A stretch of 64,000 nucleotides of DNA from Blastomyces gilchristii SLH14081 (Eukaryota > Ascomycota > Eurotiomycetes > Onygenales > Ajellomycetaceae): NCBI RefSeq assembly GCF_000003855.2, contig NW_003101681.1, positions 166,039-230,038 of the forward strand. Reading direction: 5' to 3'. The notes beneath the pieces are model-generated. The model saw nothing but the letters and a program-made list of their open reading frames with translations, ran no database searches and was not told the origin of the DNA. Positions 33,700 to 45,659 of this stretch are shown piece by piece. The position numbers and the translations under genes were made by a program. Within the stretch, counting starts at the first letter, position 1; each line of letters starts with the position of its first letter.

Positions 33700-36450
33700 A
33701 ACTGTCAGTCAGAAGTCAGTTGAGAAGAGAATGAATCAGTGATAGTGCAGTGAAGCAAGCTTGTATAAAATACATTATAAATCTCTGATAATATATCAAG
33801 ATAATAGTTGTGACTATCTAGAACTTCTATCACTTTATACTTGATATAGTGATAATCTAGTGTATGAGATGAATATGTAGTTTGTATGTTCTTAAGATTC
33901 AATCATATCAGATCTTCTATCTTATATTATTCAGTGAGATCTTGATAAACATTGATTTGATTCTCTTGATCTTGTTTCACAGTTGTTATAAGAATCTCTG
34001 TTCAATCACAGACATCTCAGAGTTTTATTACTATATTATCAGTGATCTGAATCAGACTACAGAAGTCTGATATAAACTGTGTAATCTCTAGAAGATTTAA
34101 CACTTTCATGTGATATTCATGTGTAAGAAAGAATGAGCTTATATCTGTTAAAATAGCATCTCAACTGTTAATAGCAACCTCTGTATGTAAAAGAAGATCA
34201 TATCAATTATCTTATAAGTAATTGCAGAACTTACAGAGATAATTCTTCATAGTCTGAATTATTCATTCTGATACATCATCAGTCTTAGAGTGATAGATAG
34301 TTGATAGACAGTGTGTAATCTTGAGAACTTGACAGATTCTTGTTCAGAGAGTACTCACAAATTAACAACTCTGATCTGATACTATAGATCTTGATAATTC
34401 ATACATTCAATAGAATGAGCTCTGTAGAAAAGCTTCAGTGACTTGTTCAGCATTTATCTTATTATAAGATTTCAATATTATATCTTTACTCAGTTGATTC
34501 ACAATGATCAGAATATTTCTATAACTCTTACTCTTAGATAGATTAATAGTGAAGTCAATTACTACATCTTATCAGATTCTATTAAGAATATTAAGTAATT
34601 TTAATAGATCTTTTCTACAGTTCTTTTATAAGATAATAGAAGAATAGTGATTACAGTTTCAGATAAAGTATCTGATACTATTTAATATCTTGAGTCAGTA
34701 GAACTCTCAGAAGATCATTCTATACAGTTATTCACAGTCTAAATAACTGATTATATACAAATCATGCATCTCTTGTATTATTCAAGTATGTAAGAGTTCA
34801 GAGTGAGAGACTCAGTATTGTTCACAGAATCATAGAGTGTTATTATTATTGATTGAATATTCTGAGATATCAGTTCTTATATATAGTTCTGGAGAAAATC
34901 AGAGTACTTCTTAATATACTGCTTTGATAAGAGTCTGAAGAAGTTCATTCATCTGAGCTGCTGTATATCACAGTTCATTTAGTGTAGAGAAAGTGAAGAT
35001 ATTAATAATAGTTCTAACTGAAGAAGTATGTATAGTGTCATGAACTGTTTTATCTTGATCAACTAGTATTTTTAGATTCAAGAGTCAGTGCTCTCAGTTC
35101 ATTCAGTGAGTATCTATTACATCAGATAATATATCTTACTCTTATTATAAGAGAGCATCTATCATTGAGTTCTGACTATCAGAACAGTAGTGTATTGTAA
35201 AATGAAAGCAGCTTAAGAACTCAGATTATTATATCTATTATTCAGTGAGTTTACAGATAGTTATCAAGTATTTAAGATTCTTATAATTTATAATTATCTC
35301 AAATTCAGAGATACTTCAGAGTTCAGAGTTTTATTCTTCTAAACAGTATATAATTATAAGAAGTTTCTTATCATAGATCTTATAATTGCATTCAGTAGAA
35401 CTCAGTTTCTTAGATATGAAAATACATAATTGTAGAATCTCTTCATTATTATATTACAATATTACTTCTTCTATTATATAGTCAGAGAAATCAGCTTCAA
35501 CAACTATTTCATAATCAGAATCAAATATTATTAGTAGAGAAGTATTGATGAATATCTTCTTTATCTGTATAAATGTAGCTTTAGCATTCACTGATTATTG
35601 AAATACTGAGTCTTTCTTAGTAAGATCTGTAAGTAATCTTATAATATCTGAGAAGTTTCATATAAATTACTGATAGAAGTTAGTAAATCTGATAAAGCTT
35701 TATACATCTTTCACAGTACACAGAGCTTCTCATTCAAGAATGACAGAGACTTTCTCAGAATTCATTTGAATTCTCTTGTCAGCTTCTATAATAAAACTCA
35801 GATACTTAATACTCTTGACTTTAAAATTATACTTATTAATATCTATCAGTAGTTCTGCTTCTTATAGCTGTTATAATATCTTTCACACATACTCTTGATA
35901 TTCTTTTCTGAATTCATCAGTGAAGATGAGAATATTATCTAGATAAGTAGATATAAACTTATCAAGAAAATCTCAGAGTGCTCAGTTAATATACTTCTGA
36001 AATATACTGAGAGTGTTAATCTGTTCAAAGAATGTGACTATTCATTCAAAGAAATTATAATATGTTTGAAATACTGTAAGTCATTTATCTTCTTCAGTGA
36101 TACAAATCTTATGAAACACAGTGATAATATTTAGTTTTATAAATCATTGAGCTCATTCAATTCATGCTAGAGTTTCATTGATAAGAGATAAGAGATATTG
36201 ATCTTTCTTTATCAATCTGTTCAGATCTCAGTAGTTCACACAGAATCAGAGTTCTTCATCTGATTTCTTTGCAAAGAGAATAGAGACTGTAGCAGAAGAG
36301 TTACTAATATATATGAATTCTTTATTTAACAGATCATTGAGTGTCTTTTGAAGAAGAAGAAGTTCATCTCAGAACATGTTATAAAGAGAGTCTTATAACA
36401 GTTCAGAATTCTTATCATTCTTTTTCTCTAACTTAATACTGTGATTCACT
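33700..36450 (-). pseudogene. Gypsy-2 (minus) pol 3' half: RT, RNase H, integrase
   Basis: Minus-strand homologue of the pol of the plus copy at 47,500-50,300. The RT catalytic region reads TYLDNILIFTD near 35,920-35,950, the second Asp of YLDD having become Asn. The post-integrase segment NLKNIQTTYSSHTLDYHYIK at 33,843-33,902 parallels 50,098-50,157. Stops throughout. The upstream part is separated by the LINE insertion at 36,451. Confidence 0.75.
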
Positions 36451-37994
36451 CATCATAACAATTCAACCGCTCCACCACGAACTCGCTCGATTTTTCGAAT
36501 AAGAACCCGCCGGTAGATCCATTGAAAAGCCCTCGATCATATGAGCATTTTGACCCCATCGCCGACCGCATACCCCGTGTGGTGGTGGAGTTATCCAGCC
36601 AAATGTGAACCAGACATCGTTCGAAACTCCTGCGTGGGATTATCCCTCATTCTCCCCTATCACACCACAACCCCGGGCCAAATTGCCATACAAATTGTAA
36701 GGTGAAGAGACCTAGCTGTATGCATCAATCTTCTCAATTTTGGAAGATCCCTGATCTGTAGTTGTGGAGATATCTGAGGAGTGATCTCCACGAAAACCCT
36801 GTCCATCTTTGATGTTCCAAAACATCAACACCAAGTCCCACCCTCATATCACCCTTTCCAATCTGGCCCATTCTCAGCAGAAAAATACAAAAAGATATCT
36901 CAGTGATAATATCAAGCATATAATCAACAGATAATAAGTCAACAGCACATCAACAACTATAAAATCAGTATATCTCAAGATCTGACTGAGCCTTTGATCC
37001 CTGCACAGTGAGATATATTAAATCTAGTTTTAATATCTCAATATTCAATAGATTCTGTAAGAAATTGAGAACAGCAATACTAGATTTCTATTGAATTTAA
37101 GAATTAACTCTATATTGATATAATCATTGACAAAGTCTTCTATTTTAAGATATAAATAACCAGTTTCTCTACATTCTGCTGACAATATTTATATTATTAT
37201 ATAGAAACAGACTTATATTCTCTATAATATCAAGACTCTGAAGAGAGAAAGTCTTGATAGAGAGTATATAGTAGTGTATATCTTAGTAGTTTCTATCTCA
37301 TTCTTCTGCAGCAGTTAATGCAAAAAAAAAAAAAAGATCTTAGAAATAGTTTTTTACTTCTCTTAAAAAAGTAAGATGTTTTTCTCTGAGTTTTATATAA
37401 TATTCTTACAAAGAATTAAAAACAGAGTTATTTTCTGTCATAATTTCATATTCTTTTAAATAAGAATTACTTTTTCAGTAGCTGAAGAGCTTTCATTAAT
37501 ACTTAATTCTTTTTTACACTCTTTATTAACTGATTTGAGTTGCACACTTGTTGTGTGAGAAGAATTGAATGATTTAGAATAAAATTGAATAGTTTTAATT
37601 AATTTCTCTGCAAAAAATTGATTTATTTTTTATCAGTTTTTCTCTCAAAAACTGTCATATTATCTGATTTACTATCAATTGATATCATACTTTTTCTCAC
37701 TGTATCTCAAGAAAGAGATTGTAAAGATTTTATTGATTTATCTTAAAAATCAATTTTAGTTTATTAGATTCTCTTCAAAAATCTAATCTAGTTACTGAAC
37801 TAGTGTGAAAAAAATCAGGTGTTTATACATAAAAGTCTGCTAGTCTTCTTTTGAAATAGTCTGACCAACTTTTCAATTGAAAACAGGCTTAGAAACCTCT
37901 TAATTGAAACAGTCTGATCAACTTTTCAATTCAAAAGAGTTTAATAAATATCTCAATTGAATTAGTCTGATCAACTTTTCATTGAGTAAGAACA
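36451..37994 (+). other. LINE 5' UTR with unmutated GC-rich head
   Basis: The first ~400 bp (about 36,465-36,870) keep GG, CC and CG at host-like frequency, while sequence on both sides is strongly depleted. The rest, to the ORF1 start at 37,995, is AT-rich with an A run at 37,321-37,334. An internal open frame (36,734-36,919 minus) has no recognisable homology. Confidence 0.65.
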
Positions 37995-38375
37995 ATGAGT
38001 TCAAAAGTACACTCAGTTGATATGAAAAAAGATGCTTTCTCAAATACTATTTCTGAGATTGAAATTCTGAAGAGAAGAAAGAAAGAAGAAATAGAGAAAT
38101 AACAAGTTCTTGAAATACAGAAACTTGAAAAAGCAAGTAAAATTCTTAAAAAGCAGTGTCTGAGTGAGATAAATGAAGAAGTTCTGTTAATTCTTCATAC
38201 TCAGGCTAGACAACTACAGAAAGTGATCAAGTTCAAACTTAGAATTTCAAACACAGTTTAAAAAACTTTGAAAATTTCTAATATAATCACTGACTCTTCA
38301 GTTTGCTCTTCTTTCTTTTCTACTTCTTCTTCTTATTCTTCTTTAAATCAGAAGAAAATATATACTCAAGCAGCT

Positions 38376-38425
38376 GAATCTGCTACCTCTAAATCTGCTA
38401 TCTCTAAATCTGCTATCTCAAAAGT
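38376..38425 (+). repeat. 15-bp minisatellite abutting assembly gap
   Basis: Three 15-bp units (consensus aaatctgctatctct) at 38,376-38,390, 38,391-38,405 and 38,406-38,420, then a partial unit directly against the N run. They encode repeated SKSAI. The gap is probably an unresolved longer array. Confidence 0.85.
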
Positions 38426-38573
38426 NNNNNNNNNNNNNNNNNNNNNNNNNNNNNNNNNNNNNNNNNNNNNNNNNNNNNNNNNNNNNNNNNNNNNNNNNNN
38501 NNNNNNNNNNNNNNNNNNNNNNNNNNNNNNNNNNNNNNNNNNNNNNNNNNNNNNNNNNNNNNNNNNNNNNNNN
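38426..38573. other. Assembly gap (N run)
   Basis: 148 undetermined bases inside LINE ORF1; any frame across it is unsupported. Confidence 1.
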
Positions 38574-39619
38574 GAAATAAGCTAAACTCAAACCTCATTT
38601 TCAGAATTAGAAATGAAATCAATCAACAGTTCTTTTCTCAGTTAATAACTGATATTAAAGTTCAAAAATCAGTTATAGCTTCAATTGAGTCATTCTTCTT
38701 TGAAAACTTCATTATTCTGACTACAATGCCTGAATTCAGTGCTGAATTCCTTATTCAGAATGAGAATCTCTGAAAATCAGTAGTAGAATCTTTGTTAAAC
38801 ACAACAATTCTATCTGAGAGAGATGAAAAGTGAGATAAATTCATTCTTCATAATATTTCAGTTGAAATTTTTGACTGTGAAGAAGAAATGCTACTTCTCA
38901 AAAATGAATTAGAAGAATACAACTCTATTCAACTGAGAAAGAAGCCTGTATAACTAAATTCAATTGAGTTCAGACAAAGCAGAAGAAATGCCTCTGTTCT
39001 AGTATATATAAAGACAATGAAACAGTCAAAGATCTCTGAAGTAAGAGTAGCAGATTTGAAAATGAGAGTTCATGAATACAAAGACTTAAGAATGAATCTC
39101 AAAGCTCAAACACAGTGTTCAAACTGTCAAAGATATGAATACTTTGCAATCTCCTGTTTCAGAGACTCAAAATGTGCATTCTATATCAGAGATCATAAAA
39201 CTAGTGAGTATAAATGTGAAACATGCTTAAAAAGAGATGAAATATATTAATACACTCTGCTTAAATGCTCTAATTGTAAAGAAAAACATGCATCTAGCTC
39301 AAAAGAATGTTTATTTGCTTCAAGAACTCAAAAGAACTGAAGAAAAGATGAAGCTCAGAGTAAACCTAGAACTGAAGAGAATAGTCAAGCCAGTAAACTC
39401 ACAACTATAAGCTTAAAAAGAAGAAACTCTCAACTATTTAAGTCTTCAAACTTCAATTCTTCAGCTAAATGTAAACAGAATTTGAATTCTCAAACTTCTG
39501 TTAAGATTAGAGAATTGAGAAATGACTCTGATAATAAACTAGATATAATGTAAGCAGTTGAGATTTCTACTTTTCAGAACAGTTATAATCTACTATCTAA
39601 TAATAGTGATTAGATTCTA

Positions 39620-42600
39620 CTCTACTCTCTTTTAATATGAATATACAATAAAAATAATAAAAAAAGTTTAAAAACTCTTCAAAAATCATATTTATTCAAA
39701 ATAATGTGAATAGAAACTCAAATTATATTTATTCTTGTCTTTAAATTACATTTGAATAAAAAGTTGATTTTATACTGCTTCAGAAGCTGAATTTTAATAC
39801 TGAGTAAAAATATGTCATTTCTCATTCAAGCTACTACTGCTTTTTATCTCAAAAGTCTGAGATAAAGTCAAGAGTAGTGATCTATGAAAGAAAGAGATCA
39901 AGATATTAATTTAATCTAAGATTTGATATCATGTCTGACTCTGATATTCTGATGAGTGATATTATAGATAAAGAAAATGAGTTTGATACTATACAGCTTA
40001 TAAATATCTATAATGAAAAGTCATTGAAGAAATATAACAATATCTGAATAATTAATAGAGAATTTCTGAATATAACTTCATCAAGAAACTCTATAATTGC
40101 AGAAAACTTCAATACACACTATTTCTGATGAAATTCAGAATGCAAGAGAGCAGTGAGAGCTGATAATCTGATTAAATAAATCTTTGAGCATTCAATAGAT
40201 TTGGTTAATAAGTCTGATCAATAAACATTCTTTAGAAAAGGTATGAAACAGAAGTCTATTATAGATCTAATCTTCATATCACAAAATCTAATAAAAAGAA
40301 GACTTGTAAACTGGTTTATTAATTTAAATGAGATATCAGAATCAGATTATGAGATTATTCAATTTGATATTGAACTGAGTGAAAAACAAATGAGTGAAAA
40401 TCCTCTTCTCTCTAATCAGTATAACTTTGAAAAAGCTGATTCAAAAGCAGTTGAAGAAAGCATAAAACTATTAAAATCTGAAAGATAGAATGAGCTATAT
40501 TGGAATTCTGATCAAGATATCTCAAATGAAATGCTTAAGAATAGAGTGAAGCTTATTACATCTATTATTCTAATAAGTGTTAGAGATAATATTTCAAAGA
40601 GAAAATCTTCTGAGTATTTAAAATCTTGATGAAATGAGAATATCTTATCTAAAAGAAAAGAATTAGCTACTGCTAGAAGAAATTGAAAGAATGATGTAAT
40701 ATCTGATGAAGAGTTCAAAGCTGTCAGAAATGAATATTTTTCAGATATTAAAAGAGCTAAAACAGACTGCTGAAATAAATTTCTTAAAGAAGTATAAGAG
40801 AAGGAAGTTTTTAAAGCTTTTAACTATACTAAAACAAGAAGTGTAGCAAAACTTCCAGTCTTAGAATATAAGTTTCAGAATGAATCATATACAGCAAACT
40901 CTTTTGAGAAAAAATGTCAAGCTTTTATAAGAATTCTCTTTCAGAATTCACCAGATTCAGATTCAGATTCAGAGAAAGAGAATATATCACTTCTCAACTA
41001 CATTGATGAAAATAACTGAGAATGATCTGATCTTACACAAGATGAATTAGAGTCAGCTATCTTCTCAAGTTCTGTTAAAACTGCTGCAGATTCTGATTCA
41101 ATTAATTACTTGATTATTCAGAATATATATTCCTACTTAAAGAATGAATATTTTGAGCTCTTTTTCAATCTCTTGAAAAATGAATATTATTCTGAATGCT
41201 GAAGAGAAGTCACTGAAGTGATTCTTGCAAAATCTAATAGAAAAACTTCAATTCCTAAGTCATATAGAGTAATATCTCTATTGAACTGCCTAGAAAAGGT
41301 TTTAGAAAAGATAATAGCTACTCAACTATCTTTTATAAGCTCTATAGATGATTCTCTTTTATTCAGTGAATAAATGAGAGATAGAAAACAGTGTTCTGCA
41401 ATTAACACTATTCTCTCAGTTATTCATGATATTTAAATAGCAAAGTATGAGAGTCTGGTCTCAACTGCAGTTTTTATTAATATAAAAGAAGCATTTGATC
41501 ATGTTTCAAAGTCAAAGTTAATTCAGATATTAAAGATATTAAAACTGTCACTTTCTCTAATAAAATGAGTTAACTGTTTTATGTCTAAAAGAAGTATATA
41601 ACTCTTCTTTGATAAAATGAAACAAGACAAGACTGAGATAAAAATAGAAGTATCACAGAAATCTTCAATCTCACTCATTTTATTTGCAATATACACTGCA
41701 TATCTATTTAAAAATAGAAATATGAGAATAGTGTGATCTCTGAGTTATATGAATGATATTGATCTAGTCTACAGCTCAAAAACTATCAAAGAGAATTTGA
41801 AAGTAATTGAAGAAGCTGCAAAGAAAATTTTTGTTAGAGCAGATATCAATTAAATTCAATTTAATATGAATAAAACTGAGTTAATTCACTTCTTTTCAAG
41901 ATTCAATGAGAAAGAACTATCTCTAACTCTTTTAAATAGAGAGATTAAACCCAGTGTAAATGTCAAATGATTAGAAGTATGATTAAACTTTCAGTTGAAT
42001 TTTAAATATCACATTCAACAAAGAACTGTCAAGACAGAAAGACTATTGAACAACATAATCAGACTATTAAATACAGAGAGAGGTCTATCCTTCCAGGCTA
42101 TGAGATAGTTATATATAGCCTGTATTACATCAGTAGCTGATTATGAAGTTCAAGTTTAATGAAATAATCAAGGGAATTTCACTGAACTCTTTCAAAGTCT
42201 GTAAAACAGAGTCTTGAGAAGACTTCTGAAAGCATTCAAATCATCTTCTATTAAAGCAATGAAAATTGAAGCTTCAATTCCTTCTTCTGCTATTAGATTT
42301 GAAAAGGCCTGTATGAACTATGCTCTGAGAGTTGTAAAGATAAGCTCAAATCATATAATCAGAGAAAGAGTCTCTTCTTCATTTTCATCAATTAACTCTG
42401 GAAATGAACTGGATTGAAATAGATTTCTTGATTAGAATGAAAATAATTCTTCAAAGAAAATGTCTTCTCAACTGTACAGACTATACTCTCTGATTAAAAA
42501 TCAATTTTCTTCTTTAAATGTTGAAAAAGTTGATCATGAGAAGTTATCTCTCTGAAGAGAAAAGCTTGAATCTCTTATAGACTTATAAATAAGTGAACTA

Positions 42601-43599
42601 TCAAAAGAGAAAGAATATGAACAGTATTTGAAGAGAATTTCTACAATTAATATAAAGAACTCTATTCTGATTTATTCAGATGACTTAAAAAATGAGAACT
42701 TGAATAGATTAGATACAGACATTGCTTATACTGAAGATAATATCAATTTTATCTCAGATTTCTGAAATCTAGGCTCTGAATGTGAAGTCTTTGATGCTGA
42801 ACTATTTGTAATAGTGAAAGCTTTCAAACTTATTGAAATAAAATCTCATAAAAGAGGAAATTGTTTGAAAGAGATATGAATATTCTCTGATAGTCAAGCT
42901 GCTTTAAAAAGACTTAGAAATAGTCAGATTCATAATGATCAAATGAATCTTGAACTGATCTTAAACTCTATTTTAAAAATTCAAAAGAGAAGAATATCAA
43001 AGCTGATAATTTATCTACACTGAGTTCCTGCTTATATGAATATTCATGACAATGAATTGGCTGATTCAGCTGCAAAAAAGGATGCAGAATTAAGCAGATC
43101 TATTCAAAAAATTATGTCCTGGTCTTTTATAAAGAGAAAAATAAAAGAATCTTGTTTAGACAAGTGAAATGAAAGCTGGCAGAAACAAAAGAAGAGTATA
43201 CATTATTCAAGATTTGAAATAAAACCCAAGTGAAAATCTTGTTTAATTAAATGTAAAAAGAAAATATTCTCATCTATAATACAGCTGAAACTAGAACATG
43301 ACTATTTCAAATCTTATATACAAAGATTTGATGATAGATTTGACTCAATAGAATGCTCATTCTGCAATACAAATGAGAATTCTGAGTATATTGTAATGCA
43401 CTGTGCATTATACAATAGTCTCAGAGTCAGATTGAAAGAGAAGTATGATCTAAATCAATTAAATATGAGATTCTTATTCTCAACTGAGACAGGAATTAAA
43501 TACTTAATAGACTTTCTATCAGAAACTCAAGCAGCTATAAGAAAATGGCTAAATTCAGAATTATCTGAATATGAAGAGAAGAAAATCAATCAGATATAG
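39620..43599 (+). pseudogene. LINE ORF2: endonuclease, reverse transcriptase, RNase H
   Basis: Domains in order: AP endonuclease with NFNTHYFWWNSE near 40,110-40,140 (two W as TGA) and SIIDLIFIS near 40,255-40,280, then SDYEIIQF; RT about 41,000-41,960 with FINIKEAFDHVSKSK near 41,485-41,515 and the catalytic box at 41,746-41,757 reading YMND instead of YVDD; RNase H about 42,660-43,090 (IFSDSQAALKRLR ... HDNELADSAAKKDAE); C-terminal Cys/His motif (ECSFCNTNENSEYIVMHC) near 43,340-43,395. Many tryptophans are TGA. Ends at 43,599. The changed RT Asp and the stops make it inactive. Confidence 0.85.
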
Positions 43600-43969
43600 T
43601 CTGTTAAAACAGCTATATACTATCTTTTAATAATTTGTTTTATTACAGTCTTTCTTTATTTTATCTTTTCATTTTAATTTCTTTCTGTCTATCTATTTAA
43701 TGTGTCTATCTTTAAGACTGTGTTCTCTTTTCCTTTGTCATGATATTGTCAAATGATTTCAAAGTATGAGATGATGTTAAAACACTGTAATTTGTAAACA
43801 GTTTTTGTATTCTGAGCTGGAATTTTCTGATTTTGCATATCTGAAATTGATGAATGTATAATAGTTAACTTTACAGATATAGGAAAAACCCTGAGAACTA
43901 AAAGTTCTCAGGTAGATGTCATAGTCTCTGACTGCATACATCTATAATTGAAGAATAATAATAATAATA
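43600..43969 (+). other. LINE 3' UTR with AAT-repeat tail
   Basis: 370 bp from the ORF2 stop to an (AAT)n tail (43,951-43,969) in place of poly-A, immediately followed by the 13-bp target duplication. Such short-repeat tails are seen in several LINE clades and help fix the 3' end. Confidence 0.75.
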
Positions 43970-43982
43970 ACTGTGATTCACT

Positions 43983-45082
43983 TCAGAACCTTGTAAGAAA
44001 GATATATTTATAATATTATCTTGTTAAAAGACATCTAGATATTCATGATATTATTAAGAGAGTTTTATATAAGAATCTGTTATTGTAATATAAGATAATT
44101 TTTCTAGAATCTTTTTAATATCAGTCAGACTGATGAAATAGATTGATATATAATTCTGCTATCAGTGATTCTTTCAGTGACTTCTTTTTCTAAGTATTTT
44201 GTAAACATTGACAGAGATCTGTGTCAGGTCAGTAGTCTTGTAAATATCATCTTTGTGAATTCTATTATTATTAGAGAATATCAAGCTTCTGCTTTAAGCA
44301 TTTAATAAGATGCCTTGTTCAGATAGTCAGACAAGTTCTAATATAAGATTGTAATCAAGATTATCAACTTCATATACATAGATATCTTCATGTTGATGTT
44401 CTCTCACATCTACAATCAGCTTCATCATGTAATGAGTATAAATGTCTTTTGAATCATCAAATTCTGTGAGAAGTTAAGGTTTTGATAAAGAGATATGCTG
44501 AAGATTATAATGTCTTATAACTGAAGATTTTATTATTATATAGTGACATAGACTGCTGTCTATCATGGCTTTTATATTATACATGTTATCAATCACAGTA
44601 GATATAAGAATCATATTCATTGTCATCTTCTCTTTAAATTATTGTTGTTCAACCTCTTCAAGCTTCTGTTTATAAATTTGAACAGAAGCTAATCTTTTCT
44701 CTGTTTCACTGAGATATTCTTATAGTTATCTTCTGAATCTTTCTCTAATGTAATATGATTGATATGAACAGATACTGATTCATTCTTTGAATGAGAAGAT
44801 GCTGATCTTTCTCTTGAGTATGAAGACACATAGATTGATTGACAGTTGAAAGCAATGTGTTCTGATCAGTTACAGTTGATACACACTTTATATTGACATT
44901 GATCAGTGACTTCTTCAGAAGTGATCTTAGAGACTCAGAAGTCTGTTCAGATAGTGAAGATTCTTGCTTATGTGTAGATATTTAAGTCTACTCAATTCAT
45001 GACATCTGCATTATTGTTATTCCTCAGTGTGAGTGTATGAGTTACTGAGATGTAACATCTTCTATCACTGTTCTGTATATTC
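43983..45082 (-). pseudogene. Gypsy-2 (minus) protease and gag 3' segment
   Basis: Minus-strand homologue of about 46,100-47,400 of the plus copy; continues the pol at 33,700-36,450 once the LINE is removed. No open frame. Confidence 0.65.
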
Positions 45083-45087
45083 TTAAG

Positions 45088-45401
45088 TGTGGCGGGCTGC
45101 GCCCGATCAATCATATAGACTATTCCGTACACTTCATAGATTCCTACCGCCCCATTCCCGATCGCCGATCCTCAGCTGCCATGAACATGTATGTTCTGAT
45201 CGCCGATCCTCGGCCGCTACGAACGCGTGTATATTCTTCCACTCTGAAGCACCACTGTGTACATCATCACATACACATATAAATATTCACTTCAATTGCT
45301 GATTCTCACACTTTCTCTTTCTTTTCTTCTCTAACATTTTTCTCTTTGTTATATAAGACCTATCAATATTATACTGATCTATTCAGTGTAGGCCTCTTAC
45401 A
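45088..45401 (+). repeat. Gypsy-2 (plus) 5' LTR
   Basis: 314 bp, TGTGGCGGGC to CTCTTACA. Its first ~200 bases keep CG- and CC-rich sequence, unlike the interior. It contains TATATAAAT-like (45,278-45,287) and TATATAAG (45,350-45,357) motifs, a plausible LTR promoter (inference). The open frame 45,087-45,302 is LTR sequence, not a gene. Confidence 0.9.
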
Positions 45402-45659
45402 CTAGAAAAACATTCATTATCTCCTCATTAGAAATGATTATTCATTAAGAGATATTCAAATGTGTAACAATGTATAAGAAAGAGAAACAATCAGTTAAAG
45501 CAGACACTGAGTTCTCAGATAGAAGCTTGCTCATCAGTCACTCTGACTCTGTAATAAGATCTTACAAAGAGAGTAAGATCTTATAAGAAAATATCAGTTA
45601 AAGATCTGAGAGTTCTGACACTCAGATATATAAGATATTCATATAATTACACATCTGAT

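Larger units (their letters stand above)
37995..39553 (+). pseudogene. LINE ORF1 (gag-like), decayed and gapped
   Basis: Starts MSSKVHSVDMKKDAF and reads as a charged, partly coiled-coil N-terminus with single stops, a Ser-Ala-Ile-Ser-Lys tandem repeat that runs into the N gap, then CCHC-type knuckles near 39,115-39,235 (CSNCQRYEYFAISC; CAFYIRDHKTSEYKCETC), where several expected Gly/His residues are changed. This is the nucleic-acid-binding protein of Tad/jockey-type LINEs. It ends near LDIM at 39,551. Non-functional as assembled. Confidence 0.75.
36451..43969 (+). mobile_element. Full-length Tad-like LINE inserted in Gypsy-2
   Basis: A perfect 13-bp target duplication actgtgattcact lies at 36,438-36,450 and 43,970-43,982, so both ends are defined. 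Structure: 1.5-kb 5' UTR, ORF1 (gag-like with CCHC knuckles), ORF2 (AP endonuclease, RT, RNase H, C-terminal Cys/His motif) and a 3' UTR ending in (AAT)n. A 148-base N gap sits in ORF1. Total about 7.5 kb. ORF2 matches the truncated copy at 1-1,973. Confidence 0.9.

Noticed and set aside
36451..36870. Captured host gene fragment or separate gene in GC-rich DNA
   Set aside because: It begins exactly at the LINE target duplication and shows no readable conserved protein; treated as LINE 5' UTR, kept as a finding for its composition.
45087..45302. 71-codon open frame
   Set aside because: Lies entirely in the Gypsy-2 5' LTR.
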